Assembly (NCBI RefSeq): GCF_049568105.1
Contig: NZ_CP145335.1
Coordinates: 1,674,001 to 1,738,000, forward strand
Length of the DNA stretch: 64,000 bases
DNA from: Salinisphaera sp049568105
GTDB taxonomy: Bacteria; Pseudomonadota; Gammaproteobacteria; Nevskiales; Salinisphaeraceae
Direction of reading: 5' to 3'
The notes under the pieces were generated by a model, which was given only the letters and a program-made list of their open reading frames with translations, did no database searches and was not told where the DNA came from. Made by a program: the position numbers and the translations under genes. Shown piece after piece: positions 42,750-50,788 of this stretch (the first letter of the stretch is position 1; every line of letters starts with the position of its first letter).

Positions 42750-44375
42750 TTGGAGCGCAGTCGCCGAATGCGCTTGGATGGTTTGAGGCAACTACTGCGT
42801 GGCTCCGTCACGACGACAGCGTATTTGGCGCTGGTTATTGCCTTAGTCGTCGTTGCTGTAGCGACGGTCATCAACGCTTTTATTACCATTGGGAGTACCG
42901 AGCTGGCAGCGCTCGGGCAAGCTCAAGCCGACAATCCATTGCTGTGGTTGCTCGATATGCTGCCGTTGCTATGTCTGGTTCTCGGTCAGTATTACGGCCG
43001 GCGCCTATCGGCTCATGATGGCTGTCGCGACATCGGCGAGCGCTGCGACGTGCCGATTTTAGCCGAGATTGACGACTCGCCTGGCATCGATCCGCTCACC
43101 GGCCTGACCGATCGCAGCCATTTCTTCGATCGGCTTGAGCATGCGATTGAGGCGGCCGCAGCCGATGCCATGCAGCTTGGGCTTATTGCCGTCGATCTGG
43201 ATGGGTTTTCCGAGATCAATCAGCGCTATGGGGCCGCCAGCGGCGACTGTGTCCTGGCCACGGTCGCACGTCGCTTGAAGGGCGCCGTGCCGAATAATGC
43301 TGTCGTCGGCCGGCTGAACGCGGATTATTTCGGCGTATTTATCCTGCCGCTCGATGATCCGGCCCAGCTTCGGTGCCTGGCCGAAGAGATTCAGCAGGTT
43401 CTCAAACCCGCCTGCCAGATCGACCGCGTATCCGTGAGCTTAGCCGCGAGTATCGGTGGGGCCTGCTATCCGACGGACGCCAGGGGTGGGTATACGTTGC
43501 TCGGTGCCGCAGAACAGGCAATGTCGCAGGTCAAGGCGCGAGGCGGCGGTTTTGCTCTCCCTCGGTCGGCTCAGCCGGCATCGGGCGTTGCGATGCATTC
43601 GTTGTCGATGGAGCTGCCGCGGGCGATCGAGCAGGACGAACTGGTCCTGCATCTGCAACCGTTGGTGGATGTAGCAGAATCGCGCATCTATGGTGTCGAG
43701 GCGCTGGTTCGCTGGCAGCATCCGCGGCGCGGGTTGATCATGCCTGGCGAATTCATTGCCCGGGCCGAGCGCAGCGGGCTGATGCGCGAACTGACGCTCT
43801 GGGTGCTGCGCGCTGCGATCGCCCATATCGCCGCTATTCGCCGGGGCGGACAGGCGCTTCGAATTTCGGTCAACGTGCCGGCCCACGCTTTGCTGCGCTC
43901 GGAGTTCCCTGACGTCTTACACCAGTTGCTGGCCGAGCAGAAAGTGCCGGGCTCTGCGATCACGCTCGAAATCACCGAAGACACGCTCATGGCCGACCAG
44001 ACCCGAACGCTCGAGATCATTCAGCGTCTGGCTGCCATGGGCGTCGATATCTCGATCGACGATTTCGGTACCGGTTATTCACAGTTGGCTTATCTCAAAC
44101 GAGTGCCCGCCGCCGAGATCAAGATCGATCGCTCTTTCGTTCAGGATATGCTCGTCTCGGAAACGGATCACTCGATCGTGGCTGCCACGATTGGCCTGGC
44201 TCATGCGTTGAAGCTACGCGCGGTCGGCGAGGGCGTAGAATCGCTCGAACAGCTCAAGGCATTGCAGGCGCTGGGGTGCGATCTAGCCCAAGGATACTAT
44301 CTGGGCCGCCCGATGCCGGTGGCGCAGTTCAAGAACTGGCTTGCTGAGCGATCGACGGCGCTAACGTCGACATAG
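42750..44375 (+). CDS. Cyclic-di-GMP phosphodiesterase (membrane GGDEF-EAL, degenerate GGDEF)
   Basis: A 541-residue protein with two transmembrane helices (about 22-48 and 60-82). The GGDEF domain (about 110-260) has NADYF (190-194) where GGDEF should be, so it cannot act as a cyclase. The EAL domain (from about 285) looks complete: Glu317-Ala-Leu, VNVPA, LEITEDTL, DDFGTGYS (Asp437/438), EIKIDRSF, EGVES and QGYYLGRP. It should hydrolyse cyclic-di-GMP. The start may be TTG 42750, with GGGGG seven bases upstream, or ATG 42768. It is not in an operon. Confidence 0.92.
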   Translation: MERSRRMRLDGLRQLLRGSVTTTAYLALVIALVVVAVATVINAFITIGSTELAALGQAQADNPLLWLLDMLPLLCLVLGQYYGRRLSAHDGCRDIGERCDVPILAEIDDSPGIDPLTGLTDRSHFFDRLEHAIEAAAADAMQLGLIAVDLDGFSEINQRYGAASGDCVLATVARRLKGAVPNNAVVGRLNADYFGVFILPLDDPAQLRCLAEEIQQVLKPACQIDRVSVSLAASIGGACYPTDARGGYTLLGAAEQAMSQVKARGGGFALPRSAQPASGVAMHSLSMELPRAIEQDELVLHLQPLVDVAESRIYGVEALVRWQHPRRGLIMPGEFIARAERSGLMRELTLWVLRAAIAHIAAIRRGGQALRISVNVPAHALLRSEFPDVLHQLLAEQKVPGSAITLEITEDTLMADQTRTLEIIQRLAAMGVDISIDDFGTGYSQLAYLKRVPAAEIKIDRSFVQDMLVSETDHSIVAATIGLAHALKLRAVGEGVESLEQLKALQALGCDLAQGYYLGRPMPVAQFKNWLAERSTALTST

Positions 44376-44867
44376 CGCCTATGCAAGACGGTCCGAAATG
44401 ACCGCCGGTTGCCGCAAACCATGTCCAGACGCAGACGAAGTCACAAGGCCGGCCGTAAGGCCGAAAAGCAGGTATCGCCCGGCGAACCAGCATCAAGCCG
44501 GCCGTGGATACCGCTGTAAGGCCCCGCATCCCGCGGGCAATGTCACCAGGGCCTATCGAGGTTTCATGTGGGCGCCGCACAAGCATCGCCTACGGTGTTT
44601 TTGCAAGACATGAGTCGCGCGCCGCGTTGCGGCATGCTACGGCGCCAAGGCGCAACACCATGGGGCGCTCGAAAGGGCATTGGGCGCGGGTGGCCCAAGC
44701 CGACGCCATAAGTACGTGACGATTAACGACATGCCGGCCATCCCGCGTCATCGCTGATGCGCTTAGAGTAACGATGCGACGTTGGCTACGCCCGGTCTGA
44801 ACGTACATCGTCATTTTTCGGGCAGCGCTTGGCACGACCTAGCGCGCAATCTGCATCCGCAATGGCG
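44376..44867. other. Spacer without recognisable gene
   Basis: Between convergent genes. Several short Arg-rich frames are open, none credible. No RNA or terminator with a U-tract is evident. Confidence 0.4.
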
Positions 44868-45872
44868 CTAAGCCGCATCCGATGCCCGGGCGGCTAAGTC
44901 GAGGCTTTGTCCGAACGCTGGGGCGATGAAATCGTCTTCGGCCAAGCCTTGATCCTGGCGGGCAGCCGCTAAGTCGCGGATCGGGGCATCGTATGCTTCG
45001 TCGGTCAGACGGTAGGTGGCGAAGTGCATACCCATCGACCGGCGCGCTTTCAGGTCGCGATGGGCAGCCACCGCCTCGGCCGGGTTCATGTGCTGGCCGG
45101 CCATCCAGGCGCGTGGCTCGTAGGCGCCGATCGGCAACACGGCAACATCCGGTTCGCCGAGACGTTCGCGAATCCAGCTGAAATGCGGCCCGTAGCCGCT
45201 GTCGCCGGCGATATAGACGCTCGTATCGCCGGCCGTAACCCAGAAACCGAGCCAGAGACTCCGATTGCGGTCGAACAGGCCACGCCGCGACCAGTGCTGG
45301 GCTGGAACGGCCGTTACCCGGACATGATTGTCGGCGACAGCCGTATGTTGCCACCAGTCCAGGGTGGTTGCGCGTTGGCTGCCGCGACGGGCCAACCAGT
45401 CTGCCAGCCCGAGCCCGGCCACGATCTGTGGATCGTCGCGTTCGATCAGGGCCGAGATCGTGGACCGGTCAAGATGATCGTAATGGGCATGGCTGACCAG
45501 CACGACATCGATCGGTGGGAGCTCAGACCAGTCGAGGGTGGGTGGACGATGCCGTCGTATGCCCAGTCCGGGCAGGGGGCCGGCCCAGCGTGCCCGGATC
45601 GGATCGCTGATCAGATTGATCCCGGCGATCTGAACCAGAACCGTGGCATGGCCGAGCCAAGTGACGCGGGGCGCCTGCGAACGCGTCGGGGGCGGCACTA
45701 CCGGGGCGGTCTGTGACGGTTCGTGTTTCGGCCACCCCGCGCCGCGTGGGCGCAGCAGCCATCGCCAGAGCCCGAAGCGACGGCTACGGCGGGGCTGCCA
45801 CGGGTTATAAAAGCGCTGCCCGTCGAAATGGTCGTTGGCCTCGTCCGGCAGATCGCTGCGTCTTCGAGCCAT
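44868..45872 (-). CDS. Metallo-beta-lactamase-fold hydrolase (UlaG/NAPE-PLD-like)
   Basis: A 334-residue MBL-fold enzyme. The zinc site is visible as VSHAHYDHLDRSTI (HxHxDH), QHWSRRGLFDRNRSLW, IAGDSGYGPHF and GMHFATY. TWLGHATVLVQIAGINLISDP and the closing His in MHFATYRLTDE are hallmarks of the UlaG/NAPE-phospholipase-D group. The substrate is unknown. Its ATG overlaps the TAA of the sulfurtransferase gene (TAATG), so the two are probably translationally coupled. The N-terminal 40 residues are basic, with no signal peptide. Confidence 0.88.
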   Translation of the reverse strand: MARRRSDLPDEANDHFDGQRFYNPWQPRRSRRFGLWRWLLRPRGAGWPKHEPSQTAPVVPPPTRSQAPRVTWLGHATVLVQIAGINLISDPIRARWAGPLPGLGIRRHRPPTLDWSELPPIDVVLVSHAHYDHLDRSTISALIERDDPQIVAGLGLADWLARRGSQRATTLDWWQHTAVADNHVRVTAVPAQHWSRRGLFDRNRSLWLGFWVTAGDTSVYIAGDSGYGPHFSWIRERLGEPDVAVLPIGAYEPRAWMAGQHMNPAEAVAAHRDLKARRSMGMHFATYRLTDEAYDAPIRDLAAARQDQGLAEDDFIAPAFGQSLDLAARASDAA

Positions 45873-46687
45873 TAGCGGCCGGCCTCGACCGGGGTATCCG
45901 ACTGGTTGCCCCAGTCCGACCAGGCACCCGGGTAGCCGCGTAGACGGTCGTAGCCGAGCGCCTTGAGCACCAAATAGACATACGACGAGCGAACGTGGGT
46001 CTGGCAGTAGGCCACGATCTCGTCGGCTGGCTCGATGCCGTGGGCCGCCAGTAGGCCGCGCACGGTATCCAGATCGCGGAGCTGGCCATTGCTGTCCTTG
46101 AGCAGCTGCCAATCGAGATTGACCGCGCCCGGGATATGGCCGCCGCGCGCGCTGCGTACGTCCTCACCAGCGAACTCGGCCTCGCTACGGACGTCGAGGA
46201 AGGTGGTATCGCTACGGTCCAGATGCGATTCGATCCAGGCCCGGTCGGCGATTGTCTCCGACCGGGGGGTAAGTTCGAAGTGGCTGGCACCGGCAGCAGG
46301 TTCGCCGGTCTCCAGCGGCAGGCTGGCCGCATGCCACGCCGCCAGCCCGCCATCCAGAACGCTGAATGCCCCGTGGCCCATGGCGTCCAGGGTATAGCAC
46401 AGACGCGCAGCCTGGCCGTCGCCGACCCGGTCATAAGCCACGATATGCACATCGTTGCGCAAACCGGCATCCGAAAGCCGAGCCGCCAAGGCGGCCGGTT
46501 CCGGGATCAAGCCGCCGGTGGTCCCGTCGCTGGCCGTGAAGTCGGCCATGGCGATCTGCAGGGCGCCCGGTATATGCGCCGAGGCATAATCCGAGGCGCT
46601 GTCGACAGCCACGATCTGCACGCCGGGATCACTCATGACGGCATGCAGATCAGAAGGGCGCAGGAAAATGGGCAATTCTTCGTTCAT
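45872..46687 (-). CDS. Thiosulfate sulfurtransferase, tandem rhodanese (RhdA-like)
   Basis: A 271-residue protein of two rhodanese domains. The first (about 5-125) is inactive; the second carries Cys228 in the loop CQTHVRSS. This resembles the CQTHHRSG loop of Azotobacter RhdA more than the CGSGVTA loop of mercaptopyruvate sulfurtransferases, so thiosulfate or another persulfide donor is more likely. It begins 23 bases after ppsA, with AAGG before the ATG, and overlaps the downstream MBL gene by one base: a likely ppsA-rhodanese-MBL transcript. Confidence 0.9.
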   Translation of the reverse strand: MNEELPIFLRPSDLHAVMSDPGVQIVAVDSASDYASAHIPGALQIAMADFTASDGTTGGLIPEPAALAARLSDAGLRNDVHIVAYDRVGDGQAARLCYTLDAMGHGAFSVLDGGLAAWHAASLPLETGEPAAGASHFELTPRSETIADRAWIESHLDRSDTTFLDVRSEAEFAGEDVRSARGGHIPGAVNLDWQLLKDSNGQLRDLDTVRGLLAAHGIEPADEIVAYCQTHVRSSYVYLVLKALGYDRLRGYPGAWSDWGNQSDTPVEAGR

Positions 46688-46710
46688 GGAATGCCTTTCT
46701 ATAACTGACG

Positions 46711-49080
46711 TCAGACTTTCTCGCCGGCCAGGAACAACCAGGTTGAGACCACCGTATCCGGGTTGAGCGACATGCTTTCGATACCTTGGTCGAGCAGCCA
46801 GCGCGCCAGATCCGGATAGTCGGATGGGCCCTGGCCACAGATGCCAACGTATTTATCGTTGCGCTTGGCCGCGACGATGGCTTTTTCGAGCATGATCTTG
46901 ACCGCGGGGTCGCGTTCGTCGAATAGGTGCGAGATCAACCCCGAGTCGCGGTCCAGACCGAGCGACAGCTGGGTCATGTCGTTGGAACCGATCGAGAAGC
47001 CATCGAAGTATTCCAGGAATTCATCGGCCAGTACCGCGTTCGACGGTAGCTCGCACATCATGATGACCTTGAGATCGTTCTTGCCGCGTTCCAAACCGTG
47101 CTCAAGCAGCAGGTCGGATACGCCCTTGGCCTCGCCGAGGGTCCGTACGAACGGAATCATGATCTGGACGTTGGTCAGGCCCATGGCGCCACGTACCCGC
47201 TTGACCGCTTCCAGCTCCAACTCGAAACAGGGCTTGAAGTCTTCGGCCAGATAACGCGAGGCGCCGCGCCAGCCGATCATCGGGTTTTCTTCGTCCGGCT
47301 CGTAGGCCTCGCCGCCGATCAGGTTGGCGTATTCGTTGGACTTGAAGTCCGATAGGCGCACGATCACCGGCTTGGGATGGAAGGCCGCTGCGATCGTAGC
47401 GATGCCTTCCACGAGCCGGTCGATATAGAAGTTCACGGGATCTTCGTAGCCGGCGATATGCGCATCGATCACGGCCTTCAGCTCATCCGACTGCTGGTCG
47501 TACTCGAGCAGGGCACGCGGGTGCACGCCGATCTGGCGGTTGATGATGAACTCGAGCCGCGCCAGACCCACGCCGGCGTTCGGGATCGAGGCAAAATCGA
47601 AGGCCCGGTCCGGATTGCCCACATTCATCATGATCTTGGTGCCGATTTCCGGCATCCGGTCCAGCGAGACCTCGTCGATCGTGAAATCGATCGCCCCGGC
47701 GTAGACATAGCCGGTATCGCCTTCGGCGCAGGACACAGTCACGTCGCTGCCATCGGCGAGGCGTTCGGTGGCGTCGCCGGTACCGACCACGGCCGGGATG
47801 CCAAGCTCGCGGGCGATGATCGCGGCATGGCAGGTACGCCCGCCACGGTTGGTCACGATCGCTGCGGCACGTTTCATGACCGGTTCCCAGTCCGGGTCGG
47901 TCATGTCGGTGACTAAGATGTCGCCCGGTTCGACCTTGTTCATCTCCTTGATCGAGGCAACATTGCGAACCCGGCCAGCACCCACGCGCTGGCCGATCGA
48001 GCGGCCGGTCACGAGCACGTCATAGCCGGCGGCATCCAGTTTATAGCGCTCGAGTTTGGCAGCGTTGGATTTCACCGTCTCCGGCCGAGCCTGCAGGATA
48101 TAGAGCTTGCCGGTCTCGCCGTCTTTGCCCCATTCGATATCCATCGGCCGGCCATAGTGGCGTTCGATGGTCATCGCCTGGGCCGCCAAAGCCTCGGCGT
48201 CTTCGTCAGACAATGAAAAGCGTTGCTGGTCGGCCGGTTCGACGTCGACGAACTCAGTGGTCTTACCATGCGAGCGGTCTTCGGTATAGACCATTTTGAT
48301 GGCCTTGCCACCCTTGACCCGGCGCAGGATCGCCGGCCGCTTGGCGTCGATGTTGTCCTTGTAGACGTAATATTCGTCTGGGTTGACTGCGCCCTGGACG
48401 ACGGCTTCGCCCAGACCCCAGGAGCTGGTGATGAATACGACCTTGTCGAAACCGGATTCGGTATCGATCGTGAACATCACACCGGACGTGCCGGTATCCG
48501 AACGCACCATGCGCTGCACGCCGGCCGACAATGCCACCTGGCTGTGTTCGAAGCCCTTGTGTACGCGATAGGAGATCGCCCGGTCGTTGAACAGCGAGGC
48601 GAACACGTCCTTGATCGCGAGCATGATGTTGTCCAGCCCGCGGACGTTGAGAAAGGTTTCCTGCTGGCCGGCAAAGGAAGCATCCGGTAGATCCTCGGCG
48701 GTTGCCGAACTACGAACCGCGACCGCCATGTCATTGTGGCCCTCGGCGAGTTGTTCGAAGGCGTCGCGGATGGCCTGCTCTAGGGCCGGCGGGAAGGGAT
48801 GATCGAGCACCCATTGGCGGATCTGGCCGCCGGTTTCGGCCAAGGCATCGACGTCGTCGATATCGAGTGCGTCGAGGGCAGCGTTGATCCGATCGGCGAG
48901 ACCGTCGTGTGCGAGAAACTCGCGATAGGCTGCGGCGGTGGTGGCAAAGCCATCCGGCACCGATACGCCGGCGTCGGCGAGATGGCTGATCATCTCGCCC
49001 AACGAAGCATTCTTGCCGCCGACCGTGTCGACGTCGTCCATGCCCAGTTGGCTGAACCATTTTATATGAGAGTTTTCCAC
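46711..49080 (-). CDS. ppsA: Phosphoenolpyruvate synthase
   Basis: A 789-residue gluconeogenic enzyme that turns pyruvate and ATP into PEP, AMP and phosphate. The N-terminal ATP-grasp part (VGGKNASLGEMI, AVRSSATAEDLPDASFAGQQETFLN in pieces), the swivelling domain with phospho-His418 (GRTCHAAIIARELG) and the C-terminal pyruvate/PEP barrel (IGSNDMTQLSLGLDRD, CGQGPSDYP) are complete. GTG 49080 is preceded by GGAGGAG at the correct spacing; in-frame codons upstream have no support. It diverges from ppsR, its regulatory kinase/phosphorylase. Confidence 0.97.
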   Translation of the reverse strand: MENSHIKWFSQLGMDDVDTVGGKNASLGEMISHLADAGVSVPDGFATTAAAYREFLAHDGLADRINAALDALDIDDVDALAETGGQIRQWVLDHPFPPALEQAIRDAFEQLAEGHNDMAVAVRSSATAEDLPDASFAGQQETFLNVRGLDNIMLAIKDVFASLFNDRAISYRVHKGFEHSQVALSAGVQRMVRSDTGTSGVMFTIDTESGFDKVVFITSSWGLGEAVVQGAVNPDEYYVYKDNIDAKRPAILRRVKGGKAIKMVYTEDRSHGKTTEFVDVEPADQQRFSLSDEDAEALAAQAMTIERHYGRPMDIEWGKDGETGKLYILQARPETVKSNAAKLERYKLDAAGYDVLVTGRSIGQRVGAGRVRNVASIKEMNKVEPGDILVTDMTDPDWEPVMKRAAAIVTNRGGRTCHAAIIARELGIPAVVGTGDATERLADGSDVTVSCAEGDTGYVYAGAIDFTIDEVSLDRMPEIGTKIMMNVGNPDRAFDFASIPNAGVGLARLEFIINRQIGVHPRALLEYDQQSDELKAVIDAHIAGYEDPVNFYIDRLVEGIATIAAAFHPKPVIVRLSDFKSNEYANLIGGEAYEPDEENPMIGWRGASRYLAEDFKPCFELELEAVKRVRGAMGLTNVQIMIPFVRTLGEAKGVSDLLLEHGLERGKNDLKVIMMCELPSNAVLADEFLEYFDGFSIGSNDMTQLSLGLDRDSGLISHLFDERDPAVKIMLEKAIVAAKRNDKYVGICGQGPSDYPDLARWLLDQGIESMSLNPDTVVSTWLFLAGEKV

Positions 49081-49213
49081 GCTCGATCTCCTCCAAATCG
49101 AATGAGAAAATAAACCGACCCGCATTCTACACATCGCGCGGGACAGGGCGCATATCGCGAATGCGTCGTGATTATTGGGCTAAGCGGCAAAAGACCGCAC
49201 TAAGGAAGGCGCC

Positions 49214-50050
49214 ATGAACAAATCCGATACGTCGATGCGATCGATCTTCTTTTTATCCGACCGCACCGGCATTACCGCGGAGACCCTTGGCGCGACCCTG
49301 CTCAGCCAGTTCGATGAAAGCCAATTCAAGCAATCCACGCTGCCGTTCATCAACTCAGCCGAAAAAGCGCGCTCGGTGCTGGAATACATCGAGCATACCG
49401 GCCGCTCCAGTGGCCTGACGCCGATCGTGTTCTCGACCACGGTATCGGATGAGGTCCGCAATATCCTGCGAGCCGGCGATATCCTGTTTCTGGACGTATT
49501 CGATCGGTTTCTGCCGCAGCTGGAAACAGCGCTGGATACCAAGTCCACCCATGCGGTTGGCCGTACCCACGGTATTGCGGACAAGGATGTCTACGAATCG
49601 CGTATCGAGGCCATGAACTATGCGCTGACTCACGACGACGGCGTGGGCGAGCAAGGCTATGCCGATGCGCATGTGATCCTGGTTGCGCCATCGCGCTGTG
49701 GCAAGACACCGGTCTGTATCTATCTGGCCATGCAGCATGGTATCTATGCTGCCAACTATCCGCTGACCGAGGACGAGTTCGAAAGCCGGAGCCTGCCGGC
49801 GGCATTAATGCCGCATCGCGACAAGCTCTACGGGTTGTATATCGAAGCCACGCGGCTGCAGCAGATTCGCAGTGCCCGACGCCGTGGCAGCCGGTATGCC
49901 GATATGGGGCAGGTGAGTTACGAGTTACGTCAGGCCGAACAGCTGTACAAGCGCCACCGTGTGCCGTACGCAGAGACGACCAACAAGTCGATCGAGGAAA
50001 TCGCCACGCTGATCATGGAAGACAAGCACCTGCGGCGACGGACGTTCTAG
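49214..50050 (+). CDS. ppsR: PEP synthase regulatory protein PpsR (DUF299)
   Basis: A 278-residue bifunctional enzyme that inactivates PEP synthase by ADP-dependent phosphorylation of a Thr and reactivates it by Pi-dependent dephosphorylation. Family segments: SIFFLSDRTGITAETLG, P-loop APSRCGKTPVCIYLA, YAANYPLTEDEFE and the closing YAETTNKSIEEIATLIM. Its divergent position next to ppsA (133 bases apart) is the common arrangement and supports the assignment. Confidence 0.95.
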   Translation: MNKSDTSMRSIFFLSDRTGITAETLGATLLSQFDESQFKQSTLPFINSAEKARSVLEYIEHTGRSSGLTPIVFSTTVSDEVRNILRAGDILFLDVFDRFLPQLETALDTKSTHAVGRTHGIADKDVYESRIEAMNYALTHDDGVGEQGYADAHVILVAPSRCGKTPVCIYLAMQHGIYAANYPLTEDEFESRSLPAALMPHRDKLYGLYIEATRLQQIRSARRRGSRYADMGQVSYELRQAEQLYKRHRVPYAETTNKSIEEIATLIMEDKHLRRRTF

Positions 50051-50274
50051 GTCCTGCACGGGTCTCGTACGCGTCCGCGTTATGGCGCTCGTCTGTTCGG
50101 CTTGGGCTGGCTCAGGCCAAATAAGCCGGAGTGCCCCGCAGCGTTGCGCGTCTGGAACATGGCGGGCTAAGAGCTGGCCCCGCGCTGTGTCGAGCCCGGT
50201 CGGCGGGCGCCCACTCGGTGCCCGGATGAAACATCGACAGGCCCTGTAACGTCGCGATAACGGGCCGGGTGCAT

Positions 50275-50302
50275 TTGAAAAGCCGGGACACTGCCTTATA
50301 GT
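50275..50302 (+). promoter_or_regulatory. Promoter placing the transcript start at the DUF1249 start codon
   Basis: TTGAAA (50275-50280), 16-base spacer, TATAGT (50297-50302); the ATG begins seven bases later, the usual distance to +1. No ribosome binding site lies between. Confidence 0.6.
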
Positions 50303-50308
50303 CGCTCA

Positions 50309-50788
50309 ATGGCTAAAGTAAAGCGAAATCACTGGCTCGCGGCGGCACAGCCGCGCAGCTTCACCGGGCTCATGGGTCTGTACGAGAGCAACTACCGGCG
50401 TTTCGAACGCCTGGCCCCTGAACTCGATCTGCCTTTCGAGCAGGCCCGTTCCGTGGGCCAGGACGCCACGTTGTACCTACAGGTATTGGAGCGATGCCGG
50501 TATACGACCACTATTCATCTGACCTACTGGTTTGGTGAGGGTGAGCAGGCCCGAGCCGATCCGGACCTGACCCTGCGGGTCTATCGCGATGCCCAGCTCG
50601 CAGAAGCCGTGTATTGCGATGCTCGCTCGCGCTATGCCTCGCTGGCCGGGGTGCCGGACATCGACGACGCCGTGCTGGACACGCAATGGCCACGTAATCT
50701 GCTGCTCAACAAATGGCTGGCTTACTGCCTGGCCCAGGGGCATAGCTTCAGCGCAGCGAACCGGCCACGGCGCGCCGGCGCCGACTAG
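50309..50788 (+). CDS. DUF1249 family protein (YqiB-like)
   Basis: A 159-residue cytoplasmic protein covering the DUF1249 domain: TGLMGLYESNYRRFERLAPEL near the N-terminus (split: LMGLYESNYRRFERL), CRYTTTIHLTYWF in the middle, LTLRVYRDAQLAEAV and LNKWLAYCLAQGHSF at the end. No function is established. In E. coli the relative yqiB is near tolC and nudF, which are not seen here. It has a good promoter but no ribosome binding site, suggesting leaderless translation. Its stop overlaps that of the antiporter gene (CTAG). Confidence 0.88.
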   Translation: MAKVKRNHWLAAAQPRSFTGLMGLYESNYRRFERLAPELDLPFEQARSVGQDATLYLQVLERCRYTTTIHLTYWFGEGEQARADPDLTLRVYRDAQLAEAVYCDARSRYASLAGVPDIDDAVLDTQWPRNLLLNKWLAYCLAQGHSFSAANRPRRAGAD

